Origin: Halorubrum sp. 2020YC2
GTDB lineage: Archaea > Halobacteriota > Halobacteria > Halobacteriales > Haloferacaceae
DNA length: 64,000 bases
Direction: 5' to 3'
Assembly: GCF_018623055.1 (NCBI RefSeq)
Contig: NZ_CP076019.1
Coordinates: 434,001 to 498,000, forward strand
Shown here piece by piece: positions 8,901 through 16,235 of the stretch; position 1 is the first letter of the stretch, and every line of letters begins with the position of its first letter. The notes beneath the pieces were generated by a model. That model did not search any database and was not told where the DNA came from. It saw nothing but the letters and a program-made list of their open reading frames with translations. Both the position numbers and the translations under genes were made by a program.

Positions 8901-9691
8901 AGCAGCGCGGCGCGGTCGCGGAGGCGGTCGACCGCGCGTCCGAGGCGCGAGCCATCGCCCGGCGGCTCGGCTCGGAGATGTACGAGGCGTTCGCGCTGAG
9001 CCACCTCGGCAGCGCGGCCCACCTCGCCGGCGACCTCGACCGGGCGGAGCGGTTCCTGACGGCCGCGCTCGACCGCCTCGACGCGCTCGACGCCGAGACC
9101 CGGTGCGCGATGGTGACCGCGGTCCTGGCGGAGGTGGCTGTCGAGCGCGGCGACCTGTCGGAGGCCGAGCGGCGGGCGGAGCGGACCGGGTCGCTGCTCG
9201 ACGGCCACGCCGGCCACAAGCGGTTGGCCGAGCTGAACCGGATCAGGGGTCGGCTGGCGCTCGCGCGGGGAGACGGCGACGCGGCGGCGACGGCGCTGAC
9301 GGACGCGGTCGACGCCGCGAGGGCGGGCGGGTTCACGCAGGCCGAGGCGCAGGCGCTCGCGGCGCTGGGCGCCGCCGAGGCCGAGCGCGGCGACGCCGTC
9401 GCGGCGGCAGACCGGCTGACCGCGGCGCTCGACCTCGCCAGTCGGATCGAGGGCGCCCGCGCGACCGTCGCGGCGGCCGACCGGCTCGCGGCCCTGCTCG
9501 CCCGGGAGCCAGACGGAGCGAGCGAGGCCGACGGACTCAACCGCGAGGAACTGGCCGAGGCGCTCCGGGCGTCGCCGCCGGAGTCGGTCCCGGCGAGCAG
9601 GGCCGCGGACCCGGTCGCGTATCGCGAGGTCGCTGACCGGTGGCGCGTCGACGGCGACGGGGTCGCCGCGACGTACCCCGCGCTCGGCTGA
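5930..9691 (+). CDS. Large multidomain regulator: winged HTH, FilR1-like domain, P-loop NTPase, TPR array
   Basis: 1253 aa. In order: N-terminal winged HTH (about 8-75; LVDALGHSRSTVNRAIDELEAAGLV is a clear HTH plus wing start). Next a domain resembling the middle domain of haloarchaeal FilR1-type regulators (about 115-240; PYRPLEVLDDAL and DDGALHGAAVST are typical). A Gly/Ser/Asp-rich linker covers about 245-335. A P-loop ATPase follows with Walker A GPPGSGKST at 398-406 and Walker B LVVVED at 452-457. An arginine-rich helical part leads to a long TPR-type array from about 790 to 1190. The build is STAND-like: DNA-binding head, switch ATPase, repeat sensor. The upstream codons to 5852 are not used because a TATA box sits at 5899-5906. 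The ligand is unknown; the divergent dehydrogenase homologue is the most obvious target. Confidence 0.8.
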   Translation: MTEPSELVGVVERRLDFLERLAAEPLRKHELVDALGHSRSTVNRAIDELEAAGLVAGETDGYRTTLSGRLLANAYREFLTVADDLSAAGDVLDPLGADADVSAAILRGAETYRAAAPDPYRPLEVLDDALADADAVAAALPAFPYPRVAERLRRAAAGGGTVELALAERAYGHAADRFADDLGAVARREGCRIATVDDVDVGAVAADGVALLLTFDDGALHGAAVSTDPEAVAWAEARVSELIDGGSDGGETLAAMGQAGADSHEGRSGESEADSRPSGSPADSSGAEGRGDGVADSGGDGDGTAESGRSDGDALFGRSSPDRPGRDALSGQGFHPVDEDRLAGDPDPYGPLRATASFPEVDAGYVLDRTTVRGDERRSIAGLLIEGLAAGTDHALVGPPGSGKSTVCRSVAVAWYRSGRGPVTYRPGAGGEAFTATERLRERVTESDGHHLVVVEDAVDPGAAEAIGVARELADRDDVSFLFDAREEPYDDPDGLPLSPADLRYRRAIATVRMPRLDEREVERFVGHLTERTGSAPTADAGSLLTDVRRADDERVGELLCLVHHLVRATEGRADGAGGSGPETASGLRGAVAESVRDARNRPPPPADVAVLVNLLNVAGVGDVRTLAYALVDGPERDADAGGSGASSPTVDEVRRALERLVGTALVESGDGGYRTVHDEWSVLFLERFVEREPAPVVARRVGRVVSRVLALADDPARRSRVRRAVGGDAPTVDRIERHPGAWAAETVRAAYGAGRRYPRLAALYGRVRYAWIDLPDACPDGLRDRPPEWVARMYVDAGDLDGATAALDAWRPTDGTAAAERQRGYGDVARRRGEYDAARERFERAEELFTAAGDRAGLAAAVRGRAQAAHFDGDYEVAYEAASRAYAIAAAAGDPIGRAKALMDAGNALDALDGTDAVLDHYRVAGDLFRAHDDTHGEANVRTNLAVALRRRGDLDAAERTASRALDGYRTVGDEHREAISLLNLAAVAEQRGAVAEAVDRASEARAIARRLGSEMYEAFALSHLGSAAHLAGDLDRAERFLTAALDRLDALDAETRCAMVTAVLAEVAVERGDLSEAERRAERTGSLLDGHAGHKRLAELNRIRGRLALARGDGDAAATALTDAVDAARAGGFTQAEAQALAALGAAEAERGDAVAAADRLTAALDLASRIEGARATVAAADRLAALLAREPDGASEADGLNREELAEALRASPPESVPASRAADPVAYREVADRWRVDGDGVAATYPALG

Positions 9692-9755
9692 GGGGGCGAT
9701 CAGCGACGCGGGCCGGTGTCGCAATCGCTTTCAGCGCGCGGTCGGTATCGCTGGC

Positions 9756-10265
9756 ATGACCGACGCAGCGACGCTCGCGGACCTTCGAACCGCCGCCGAC
9801 TACCAGTTCGGGAGCGGCGCGGGCGAGGCCCTGTTCCCGCCGGACGACCCCCTCACCGTGCGCCGGTCGAGCGGCGGCCGCCCGCGGCAGGTGATCGACG
9901 GCGACGTCGACGACACCCCGGGCAGCAGCGAGGGGAGCCGCCTCGTCTCGTACGGCACCGACGGCCGGTTCACGCTCGGGCTCGCGGGCGGCCGACGGAT
10001 CCACGAGGCGTTCACCGAACCCCGCCACCGGATGGTCGTGGGCGAGGAGAGCGAGCCGTTCGTGCGCGAGGGACGCAACGCGTTCGCGAAGTTCGTCGCC
10101 GCGGCCGACGACGGGATCCGGCCGGGCGACGAGGTGCTCGTCGTCGACGAGTCGGACGCGATATTCGCGGTCGGCCGCGCCGAACTCTCCGGGACGGAGG
10201 CGGAGGAACTGGGGTCCGGCGTCGCCGTGAAGACCCGAGACGGGAACCCCGCCGACGGCGACTGA
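9756..10265 (+). CDS. PUA-domain protein related to the C-terminal part of archaeosine tRNA-guanine transglycosylase
   Basis: 169 aa. The C-terminal half (about 85-160) reads as a PUA RNA-binding domain: RMVVGEESEPFVREGRNAFA, then the IRPGDEVLVVDESDAIFAVGRA strand-loop-strand. The N-terminal half has LADLRTAADYQFG and resembles the domain preceding PUA in archaeal ArcTGT/ArcS-type proteins. No catalytic transglycosylase domain is present, so the likely role is RNA binding or assisting tRNA modification (inference). The ATG at 9756 follows a short gap after the TPR regulator. purE follows after 101 bases. Confidence 0.7.
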   Translation: MTDAATLADLRTAADYQFGSGAGEALFPPDDPLTVRRSSGGRPRQVIDGDVDDTPGSSEGSRLVSYGTDGRFTLGLAGGRRIHEAFTEPRHRMVVGEESEPFVREGRNAFAKFVAAADDGIRPGDEVLVVDESDAIFAVGRAELSGTEAEELGSGVAVKTRDGNPADGD

Positions 10266-10366
10266 GCCTCACCGGGCCGCCGGCGCTCGCCGGTCTCGCT
10301 CTCCTTCTCGCCCGCCCGGTCGCCGCATCCGGCAGTTCCTTACGGTCTTCCGCCGAACCCTCCGCC

Positions 10367-10975
10367 GTGACCACGGTACAAGACCTGATCGACCGGCTCG
10401 AAGCGGAAGCGGACGCGGACGTCGACTCCGGAGCGACCCCCGACGTGGGGATCATCATGGGGTCGGACTCGGACCTCCCCGTCATGGCGGACGCCTACGA
10501 GGCGCTCGACGACCTCGGGTTCGCGGAGCAGACCGACTTCGACGACGCGCCGGACGCCCGGTTCACCTACGAGAGCTACGTCGTCTCGGCGCACCGGACG
10601 CCGGAGCTCATGTACGCGTACGGGGAGACGGCGACGGACCGCGGGCTCGACGTGATCGTCGCGGGCGCGGGCGGGAAGTCCGCCGACCTGCCGAACATGA
10701 CCGCGTCGATCGCGTACCCGGTGCCCGTGATCGGCGTGCCGGTCCAAGAGAAGTCCGTCGACTCCGTCATCGGGATGCCGACGGGCGCGCCCATCGTCGC
10801 CGTTGACGCCGGGAAGTCGTACAACGCGGCGCTGTCGGCGGCGCAGGTGCTCGCGCGCGAACACGACGAGATCGAAGAGCGGCTGGTCGACCTCCACGAC
10901 GAGCAGAAGGCGGACGTCGCGGACGTCTCCGCCGCCCTCCACGACCTCGGCATCGACGGGTTCCGCGATCGGTGA
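10367..10975 (+). CDS. purE: N5-carboxyaminoimidazole ribonucleotide mutase
   Basis: Cytosolic purine-biosynthesis enzyme rearranging N5-CAIR to CAIR (202 aa; haloarchaeal PurE proteins carry extensions beyond the ~160-aa core). Motifs: GSDSDLPVM in the phosphate loop (about 39-47), SAHRTPE with the catalytic His, and AGAGGKSADLPNM. An ~30-aa acidic N-terminal extension precedes the core and a helical tail follows. I chose the GTG at 10367 (V/MTTVQDLIDRLEAEAD), since there is no ATG in frame before the core. The partner purK is not adjacent. The gene is followed by a 632-base non-coding interval before nuoA. Confidence 0.92.
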   Translation: MTTVQDLIDRLEAEADADVDSGATPDVGIIMGSDSDLPVMADAYEALDDLGFAEQTDFDDAPDARFTYESYVVSAHRTPELMYAYGETATDRGLDVIVAGAGGKSADLPNMTASIAYPVPVIGVPVQEKSVDSVIGMPTGAPIVAVDAGKSYNAALSAAQVLAREHDEIEERLVDLHDEQKADVADVSAALHDLGIDGFRDR

Positions 10976-11047
10976 AGGTGACTCTCTTTATAAACGCGTA
11001 CGGGAGGTGTCTGCGGCGCGGTGAACCTTTCCAAATCCCGGTCGCTT

Positions 11048-11396
11048 GCTTATAAATAACCGCTGACGTATCGACGGCAAACGCCGCCAAAGCCCCAGCC
11101 GATCGTTTATAAGTAGTCCTCAACAGATCAACGGCAAACGCCGCCAAAGCCCCAGCCGCGAGGACTCGCGCGGCTCGGTGCGCTCCTCGCTCGTTCGCTC
11201 CGCTCACTCGCTGCGGTGCTTCCGTCGCCGTGCTTCGTCCTCGCGACTGCCCCTTTGAGTCCCACCCCGCACCGCACAGCCCCGCACCTCACACCTCCCC
11301 AGCCTCGTCGGTGGTCCTCCGCGTTGCTCCGGACCACCGACTCCCTCGCGCGTGCTCCTCGTGGCCTGTCGGCCACTCGGAGGCACGCGCCACCGC
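11048..11396 (+). repeat. Dispersed intergenic element, copy A (two TATA modules plus structured body)
   Basis: Most of the 632-base gap between purE and nuoA. It begins with two tandem copies (57-bp period) of a module: GCTTATAAAT or GTTTATAAGT, a 13-base spacer, then a 28-base block ending AAAGCCCCAG (11071-11098 and 11128-11155). The body has three stems. P1: 11154-11165 with 11237-11248 (one mismatch). P2: 11307-11317 with 11331-11341 (11 bp, 13-base loop). P3: 11348-11355 with 11383-11390, plus inner stems of 3 and 6 bp. Copy C at 54.3-54.7 kb has the same order of blocks and stems. Short reading frames inside it are GC-shadow frames. No insertion-type terminal repeats seen. Confidence 0.75.
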
Positions 11397-11561
11397 ACGG
11401 TGTTCACTTATAAATGGAGATCAGCTCGTCCGCCGGCCAGCTGCCGCGCTTCCGTCGACTCGCACACCGATTCGGATCGAGGACTCTCACTCGGTTCGCA
11501 GGCGCTTCCACCGCGAACGGGCGATACCGGCCCGCACGCCCGCGGACGCACAAGACTCAAC

Positions 11562-11568
11562 GCTTATG
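11562..11568 (+). promoter_or_regulatory. Putative nuo operon promoter
   Basis: GCTTATGA-like box about 40 bases before the nuoA ATG (11608), implying a short leader. A GGAG at 11597-11600 lies about 7 bases before the ATG and could be a ribosome binding site, which is unusual here because most neighbouring genes look leaderless. Confidence 0.4.
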
Positions 11569-11607
11569 AGGGGGCGGTCCAAACCCCAGCACGTTACGGA
11601 GACCTAT

Positions 11608-12024
11608 ATGAGCGATTGGATAGCGATTGGCGCCTTGGCGGTCGTCGGCCTGCTCATCCCGATAGCGATGATGACAGTGTCGGCGTTGCTCCGTCCGAGC
11701 GTGCCTGAGACCGGTAAAAGTACCACCTACGAGTCCGGCGAGACCCCGACTGGCGGGACGCGGATCCGGTTCAACATCCAGTACTACATGGTCGCGCTGT
11801 TGTTCGTCGTGTTCGACATCGAGACCGTGTTGCTGTTCCCGTGGGCGGTCATCTACCGCCCGGCCGTTCAGGCCGGCGTTCCGATGGCCGACCTGCTGTG
11901 GCCGATGTTGGCGTTCGTCGGCGTTCTCGCGGTCGGACTCGTCTGGGCGTGGCGGTCGGGTGTGATCAGCTGGGCCCGCAGCCCCCGCGCGACCAACAGA
12001 AAGACGACGGAGGACATCAACTAA
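11608..12024 (+). CDS. nuoA: NADH-quinone oxidoreductase-type complex, subunit A
   Basis: Membrane subunit of the complex I-like respiratory enzyme (138 aa). Three predicted membrane helices (about 5-27, 58-80, 90-112) with the conserved loop ESGETPTGGTRIRFNIQYY and the DIETVLLFPWA motif of NuoA. First gene of an eleven-gene operon. I chose the ATG at 11608 because it is preceded by a GGAG ribosome binding site and the family N-terminus starts there; upstream codons belong to the non-coding gap. The stop overlaps the nuoB start (TAATG). Confidence 0.95.
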   Translation: MSDWIAIGALAVVGLLIPIAMMTVSALLRPSVPETGKSTTYESGETPTGGTRIRFNIQYYMVALLFVVFDIETVLLFPWAVIYRPAVQAGVPMADLLWPMLAFVGVLAVGLVWAWRSGVISWARSPRATNRKTTEDIN

Positions 12025-12722
12025 TGAGCAGCGATCAACCGTTTATCACCGACGAATCGCAGGTCGTCACCGAGACCAGAGACGCCCGGATGACCGGGCA
12101 GGGCGACCGATTCAACTCCCGGCTCCGCGAGGCGTTCGGCTCGTCGCCGTTCATCCTCACCAAGTTCGACAAGTTCCTGAACTGGTGTCGGGGCTCCTCG
12201 ATGTTCATGCTGCAGTTCGGCATCGCCTGCTGTAGCATCGAGATGATGCACACCTACGCGGTGAAACACGACCTCGACCGCTTCGGGTCGGGCGTCCCTC
12301 GCGCCTCGCCGCGGCAGGCCGACGTGATGATCGTCCCCGGGACGATCGTCTCGAAGTTCGCCCCGCGGATGAAGCGCGTGTACGACCAGATGCCCGAGCC
12401 GAAGTTCGTCGTCGGCATGGGCTCGTGCACCATCTCCGGCGGCCCGTTCCAGGAGGGGTACAACGTGATCAAGGGCGCCGAGGAGGTCATCCCGATCGAC
12501 ATCCACGTCCCCGGCTGCCCGCCCCGCCCCGAGGCGCTCGTGTACGGCGTCGTGAAGCTGCAGGAGCGCGTCGCAAACGGCGAGGCCGCGCCCGTCACCG
12601 TCAAGCCGTACGAGCTGGAGGAGTTCTCGGACCTCGAACGCGACGAACTCGTCGACAAGCTGTCCGACCAGATCGACGACGACGAGCTCGTCATGCGGTA
12701 CAACTTCGCTGATTCGCCATGA
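12024..12722 (+). CDS. nuoB: NADH-quinone oxidoreductase-type complex, subunit B
   Basis: Peripheral-arm subunit carrying the terminal 4Fe-4S cluster N2 that reduces quinone (232 aa). The ligands are visible: the tandem Cys pair in GIACCSIEMM, one in GMGSCTISGG, one in VPGCPPRPEA. An ~50-aa acidic N-terminus and a ~40-aa acidic C-terminal tail extend the family core. The start codon overlaps the nuoA stop and the 3' end overlaps nuoCD by four bases, pointing to translational coupling. Confidence 0.96.
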   Translation: MSSDQPFITDESQVVTETRDARMTGQGDRFNSRLREAFGSSPFILTKFDKFLNWCRGSSMFMLQFGIACCSIEMMHTYAVKHDLDRFGSGVPRASPRQADVMIVPGTIVSKFAPRMKRVYDQMPEPKFVVGMGSCTISGGPFQEGYNVIKGAEEVIPIDIHVPGCPPRPEALVYGVVKLQERVANGEAAPVTVKPYELEEFSDLERDELVDKLSDQIDDDELVMRYNFADSP

Positions 12723-14383
12723 GCCTCGAACGACCAGACACCGTCGACGACGGCGCCGTCGAGCGGACGCCCGACGAGCTGGAGGCGCTGCTGGGCGACC
12801 TCGTCGTCGACCGCGACGACCACCTGAACGCGCCCGGCTTCGTCATCCGCCCGGACACCGTTCAGGAGACGCTTCGGACCCTGAAAGAGCAGGCGGGGTA
12901 CGACCACCTCTCCGTCGTCTCCGCACAGGAGTACGAGAACCGCTACGAGTCGATCTACCACCTGAAGAAGTACGACGACCCCACTCAGGAGGTCAGCATC
13001 GTCGTCCCCGCGGACAAGGATAACCCGGTCTCGGAGTCGGCCGAGCCGGTCTTCCGCACCGCCGACTGGCACGAGCGGGAGGCGTACGACCTGATCGGGA
13101 TCGAGTACGACGACCACCCCGACCTGCGTCGGATCCTGCTGCCCGAGACGTGGCAGGGCCACCCCCTGTCGATGGACTACGACAAGGACCGGCCGCAGAT
13201 CGCCACGCTGCCGGAGCACGCGAACCCGCTGGAGGACCACCACAAGGACGCCGAGTCCGACACGATGTTCCTCAACATCGGGCCGCACCACCCGGCGACC
13301 CACGGCGTGCTCCACCTGAAGACGGTCCTCGACGGCGAGCAGGTGGCCGACGTCGAGCCGGACATCGGCTACCTCCACCGCAGCGAGGAGCAGATGGCGC
13401 AGTCCGGGACGTACCGCCACCAGATCATGCCGTACCCGGACCGCTGGGACTACATCTCGGCGGGGCTGCTCAACGAGTGGGCGTACGCCCGCGCGGCCGA
13501 GGACCTCGCGGACATCGAGGTGCCGGAGTACGCGCAGGTCATCCGGACGATGGGCGCGGAGATGTGCCGGATCGCCGCGCACATGCTCGCGCTCGCCACG
13601 TTCGCGCTCGACATCAACGGCGACTTCACGGCGACGTTCATGTACGCCATCAACGACCGCGAGCGCGTCCAGAACCTCCTCGAGGATCTGACGGGTCAGC
13701 GGCTGATGTTCAACTACTTCCGGCTCGGCGGGGTCGTCTGGGACCTGCCGGAACCCCGCGACGAGTTCTTCTCGAAGACCCGGGACTTCCTCGACCAGCT
13801 CCCGGAGTCCGTCGAGGAGTACCACAACCTGATCACGTCCAACGAGATCTTCCAGATGCGGACGGTCGACACCGGGGTCCTCCCGCCGGAGGTCGCGAAG
13901 AACTACGGCGCGACCGGCCCGGTCGCCCGCGCCTCGGGCGTCGACTACGACCTGCGTCGCGACGACCCGTACGGCTACTACGACGAGCTCGACTGGGACG
14001 TCGTCACCGAAGACGGCTGCGACAACTTCAGCCGGCTGCTCGTCCGGATGCGCGAGGTCGAGGAGTCCGCGAAGATCATCGAGCAGTGCGTCGACCTGCT
14101 CGAGGAGTGGCCCGAAGACGAGCGGACGATTCAGGCGAACGTGCCGCGCACGCTGCGCCCGGACGACGACACGGAGATCTACCGCGCCGTCGAGGGCGCG
14201 AAGGGCGAACTCGGGATCTATATCCGCGCCGACGGGACTGACAAGCCGGCTCGGTTCAAGATCCGCTCGCCGTGCTTCTCGAACCTCCAGACGCTACCGG
14301 AGATGGCGAACGGGGAGTACATCCCCGACGTCATCGCCGCGCTCGGTAGCCTCGACATCGTCCTCGGGGAGGTGGACCGCTGA
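12719..14383 (+). CDS. nuoCD: NADH-quinone oxidoreductase-type complex, fused subunits C and D
   Basis: 554 aa. The N-terminal ~170 residues are the 30-kDa NuoC domain (DWHEREAYDLIGIEYDDHPD, then LRRILLPETWQGHPL). The rest is the 49-kDa NuoD domain, starting with NIGPHHPATHGVLHLK at about 184. NuoD forms the quinone pocket with NuoB; the His-containing GPHHPATHG loop is present. C/D fusion occurs in some bacteria and in haloarchaea. The gene overlaps nuoB and abuts nuoH (last base of the stop shared with the ATG). Confidence 0.96.
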   Translation: MSLERPDTVDDGAVERTPDELEALLGDLVVDRDDHLNAPGFVIRPDTVQETLRTLKEQAGYDHLSVVSAQEYENRYESIYHLKKYDDPTQEVSIVVPADKDNPVSESAEPVFRTADWHEREAYDLIGIEYDDHPDLRRILLPETWQGHPLSMDYDKDRPQIATLPEHANPLEDHHKDAESDTMFLNIGPHHPATHGVLHLKTVLDGEQVADVEPDIGYLHRSEEQMAQSGTYRHQIMPYPDRWDYISAGLLNEWAYARAAEDLADIEVPEYAQVIRTMGAEMCRIAAHMLALATFALDINGDFTATFMYAINDRERVQNLLEDLTGQRLMFNYFRLGGVVWDLPEPRDEFFSKTRDFLDQLPESVEEYHNLITSNEIFQMRTVDTGVLPPEVAKNYGATGPVARASGVDYDLRRDDPYGYYDELDWDVVTEDGCDNFSRLLVRMREVEESAKIIEQCVDLLEEWPEDERTIQANVPRTLRPDDDTEIYRAVEGAKGELGIYIRADGTDKPARFKIRSPCFSNLQTLPEMANGEYIPDVIAALGSLDIVLGEVDR

Positions 14384-15456
14384 TGGGCACGGCGCCCGCG
14401 CAGCTGTTCCCCGAGTTCATCGTCGACACGCTCGGGCTCGACAGCGTGATCGGCGAGGTCGCGGCCTCGCTCGTCGCCGCGTTCGTCGTCGGGAACATCA
14501 TCCTCGCGTTCACGGGCGTCGCGGGCCCGTGGGCGAAACGGAAGATCACGGCCGCGTTCACCGACCGGATCGCGGTCGACCGGATCGGCCCCTACGGGCT
14601 GTTAATCATCCCGGCGGCCGCGGTCCAGCTGCTCGCGAAGGAGCTGATCATCCCCGAGGGCGTCGACCGCCCCTCGTGGGACATCGCGCCGATCCTCCTC
14701 CCGGCGTCGGCGCTTCTGGGCTTCTCCGTCATCCCGATGGGACAGCTCGGCCCGATCAACCTCCACCTCGCGGACCCGGAGGTCGGCTTCGCGTTGGTGT
14801 TCGCGTTCGCCTCCATCGCGTCCGTCTCGCTGGTGATGGCCGGCTACGCGTCGAACAACAAGTACTCGCTCCTCGGCGGCCTCCGCGCCGTCGCGCAGAA
14901 CCTCGCGTACGAGATCCCGCTCATCGTCACGGCGATGTCGGCCGTCATCTTCGCCGGCACGCTCCAGATGAGCGGTATCGTCGGCGCGCAGACGGAGACG
15001 CTCGCGACGATCGGCGGCATCGCCATTCCGTCGTGGTACGCGTTCGTGAACCCGTTCGCGTTCGTGCTGTTCCTCACGGCGAACATGGCGGAGATCGGAC
15101 GGAACCCGTTCGACATCCCCGAGGCGCCGACGGAGATTGTCGGCGGGTACCAGACGGAGTACTCCTCGGCGTACTTCGTCCTCTTCTACCTCGGAGAGTT
15201 CGTCCACATCTTCCTCGGCGGGGCGATCCTCGCCGTGACGTTCCTCGGCGGCGCCTCCGGGCCCGGCCCGGAGAGCATCGGCTTCATTTGGTTCGTGGTG
15301 AAGATCTGGGGCTTCTTCCTGTTCACGCAGTGGGCCCGCGCGGCGATACCCCGCGTCCGGATCGATCAGCTGATCGAGATCGGCTGGAAAGGTATGCTGG
15401 TGCTGTCGTTCGCGAACCTGGTGCTCACGGCCGTAATCGTGGGGGTGATCGCGTAA
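14383..15456 (+). CDS. nuoH: NADH-quinone oxidoreductase-type complex, subunit H
   Basis: Membrane subunit at the junction of arm and membrane domain, forming part of the quinone channel (357 aa, about eight helices). Characteristic strings: DRIGPYGLLIIPAAAVQLLAKE, MAEIGRNPFDIPEAPTEIVGGY and the acidic loop EYSSAYFVLFYLGEF. Overlaps nuoCD by one base and ends one base before nuoI. Confidence 0.95.
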   Translation: MGTAPAQLFPEFIVDTLGLDSVIGEVAASLVAAFVVGNIILAFTGVAGPWAKRKITAAFTDRIAVDRIGPYGLLIIPAAAVQLLAKELIIPEGVDRPSWDIAPILLPASALLGFSVIPMGQLGPINLHLADPEVGFALVFAFASIASVSLVMAGYASNNKYSLLGGLRAVAQNLAYEIPLIVTAMSAVIFAGTLQMSGIVGAQTETLATIGGIAIPSWYAFVNPFAFVLFLTANMAEIGRNPFDIPEAPTEIVGGYQTEYSSAYFVLFYLGEFVHIFLGGAILAVTFLGGASGPGPESIGFIWFVVKIWGFFLFTQWARAAIPRVRIDQLIEIGWKGMLVLSFANLVLTAVIVGVIA

Positions 15457-15457
15457 C

Positions 15458-15919
15458 ATGATCGGACTCATGAAATCCATGGCGACGACGATGAAGCACG
15501 CGCTGGACGGCAAGACGTTCACCGTGGAATACCCGGAGGACGCGCCGGAGGTCAGCCCCCGGTTCCGCGGGGTCCACAAGTTCAGCCAGGAGCGGTGTAT
15601 CTGGTGTCGGCAATGCGAGAACGTCTGCCCGAACGACACGATCCAGATCGTTCAGGACGACCAGCGCAACGGCGAGCAGTACAACCTCCACATCGGGCAG
15701 TGCATCTACTGCCGGCTCTGCGAGGAGGTCTGTCCCGTCGACGCTATCCTGTTGACGCAGAACTTCGAGTTCACGGCGGACACGAAGGACGACTTCGTGT
15801 TCAACAAAGAACAGCTCAAAAACGTCCCGTGGTACAAGGGAATCGACCCGCTGGAGTCCCGCAATCCCGATCGCGGCGCGTGGATCGGGGAGGGCGACGG
15901 CGAAGTCGACTACCAGTAG
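15458..15919 (+). CDS. nuoI: NADH-quinone oxidoreductase-type complex, subunit I (2 x 4Fe-4S)
   Basis: 153 aa. Two classical 4Fe-4S motifs, CIWCRQCENVCPN and CIYCRLCEEVCPVD, hold clusters N6a/N6b that relay electrons to NuoB. With no NuoEFG in this operon, this subunit is the likely docking point for a reduced donor such as ferredoxin (inference from operon content and known archaeal complexes). ATG at 15458, one base after the nuoH stop. A 49-base gap with GGGGTTCTC then precedes nuoJ1. Confidence 0.95.
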   Translation: MIGLMKSMATTMKHALDGKTFTVEYPEDAPEVSPRFRGVHKFSQERCIWCRQCENVCPNDTIQIVQDDQRNGEQYNLHIGQCIYCRLCEEVCPVDAILLTQNFEFTADTKDDFVFNKEQLKNVPWYKGIDPLESRNPDRGAWIGEGDGEVDYQ

Positions 15920-15968
15920 CGGGCGCGTCTCGAAATCTTCAAAGGGGTTCTCATAGGAGACAAACACA

Positions 15969-16235
15969 ATGGTTTATGCCACCATCGCGTTTGGGCTGTT
16001 CGCCGCGGTCACGCTGGCGTTCGCCCTCGGGGTCGTCCTGGCGCGCGACGTGTTCCACGCCGCGCTGCTTCTGGGCGGAGCCCTCACGAGCGTCGCGGTG
16101 CACTACGTGATGCTGCGGGCGGAGTTTATCGCCGCCATGCAGATCCTCGTCTACGTGGGCGGGGTCCTCATCTTGGTCACGTTCGCCGTGATGCTCACGC
16201 GGTCGGATTCCGAAACGGAGGTGAGTAGCGCGTGA
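15969..16235 (+). CDS. nuoJ1: NADH-quinone oxidoreductase-type complex, subunit J, N-terminal half
   Basis: 88 aa with three hydrophobic helices. The string EFIAAMQILVYVGGVLILVTFAVML is the hallmark third helix of NuoJ. Only the first half of the usual ~165-aa NuoJ is present; the rest is in the next frame. The separation is clean: stop and GTG overlap by four bases (GTGA). It is therefore a real gene split, as annotated in other haloarchaea, and not a sequencing frameshift. Confidence 0.9.
   Translation: MVYATIAFGLFAAVTLAFALGVVLARDVFHAALLLGGALTSVAVHYVMLRAEFIAAMQILVYVGGVLILVTFAVMLTRSDSETEVSSA

Noticed and set aside
11048-11396. MITE or IS-derived origin of the repeat element
   Set aside because: I found no terminal inverted repeats at the element ends, no target duplication and no transposase remnant; the stems are internal and at fixed positions. 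Not fully excluded.
11128-11407. Short minus-strand frames in repeat A, and the matching plus-strand frame extension at 54.3-54.6 kb
   Set aside because: They share peptide similarity only because the DNA element is repeated. Stems and spacing are conserved rather than codons, and the frames lack start signals and break at the module borders.
12254-13825. Long minus-strand frame (523 codons) opposite nuoB and nuoCD, and similar long frames opposite dapA, alaS, ileS and others
   Set aside because: High-GC codon bias leaves antisense frames open. The plus-strand frames carry clear family motifs, and the antisense translations are low-complexity Val/Arg/Asp-rich with no domain.
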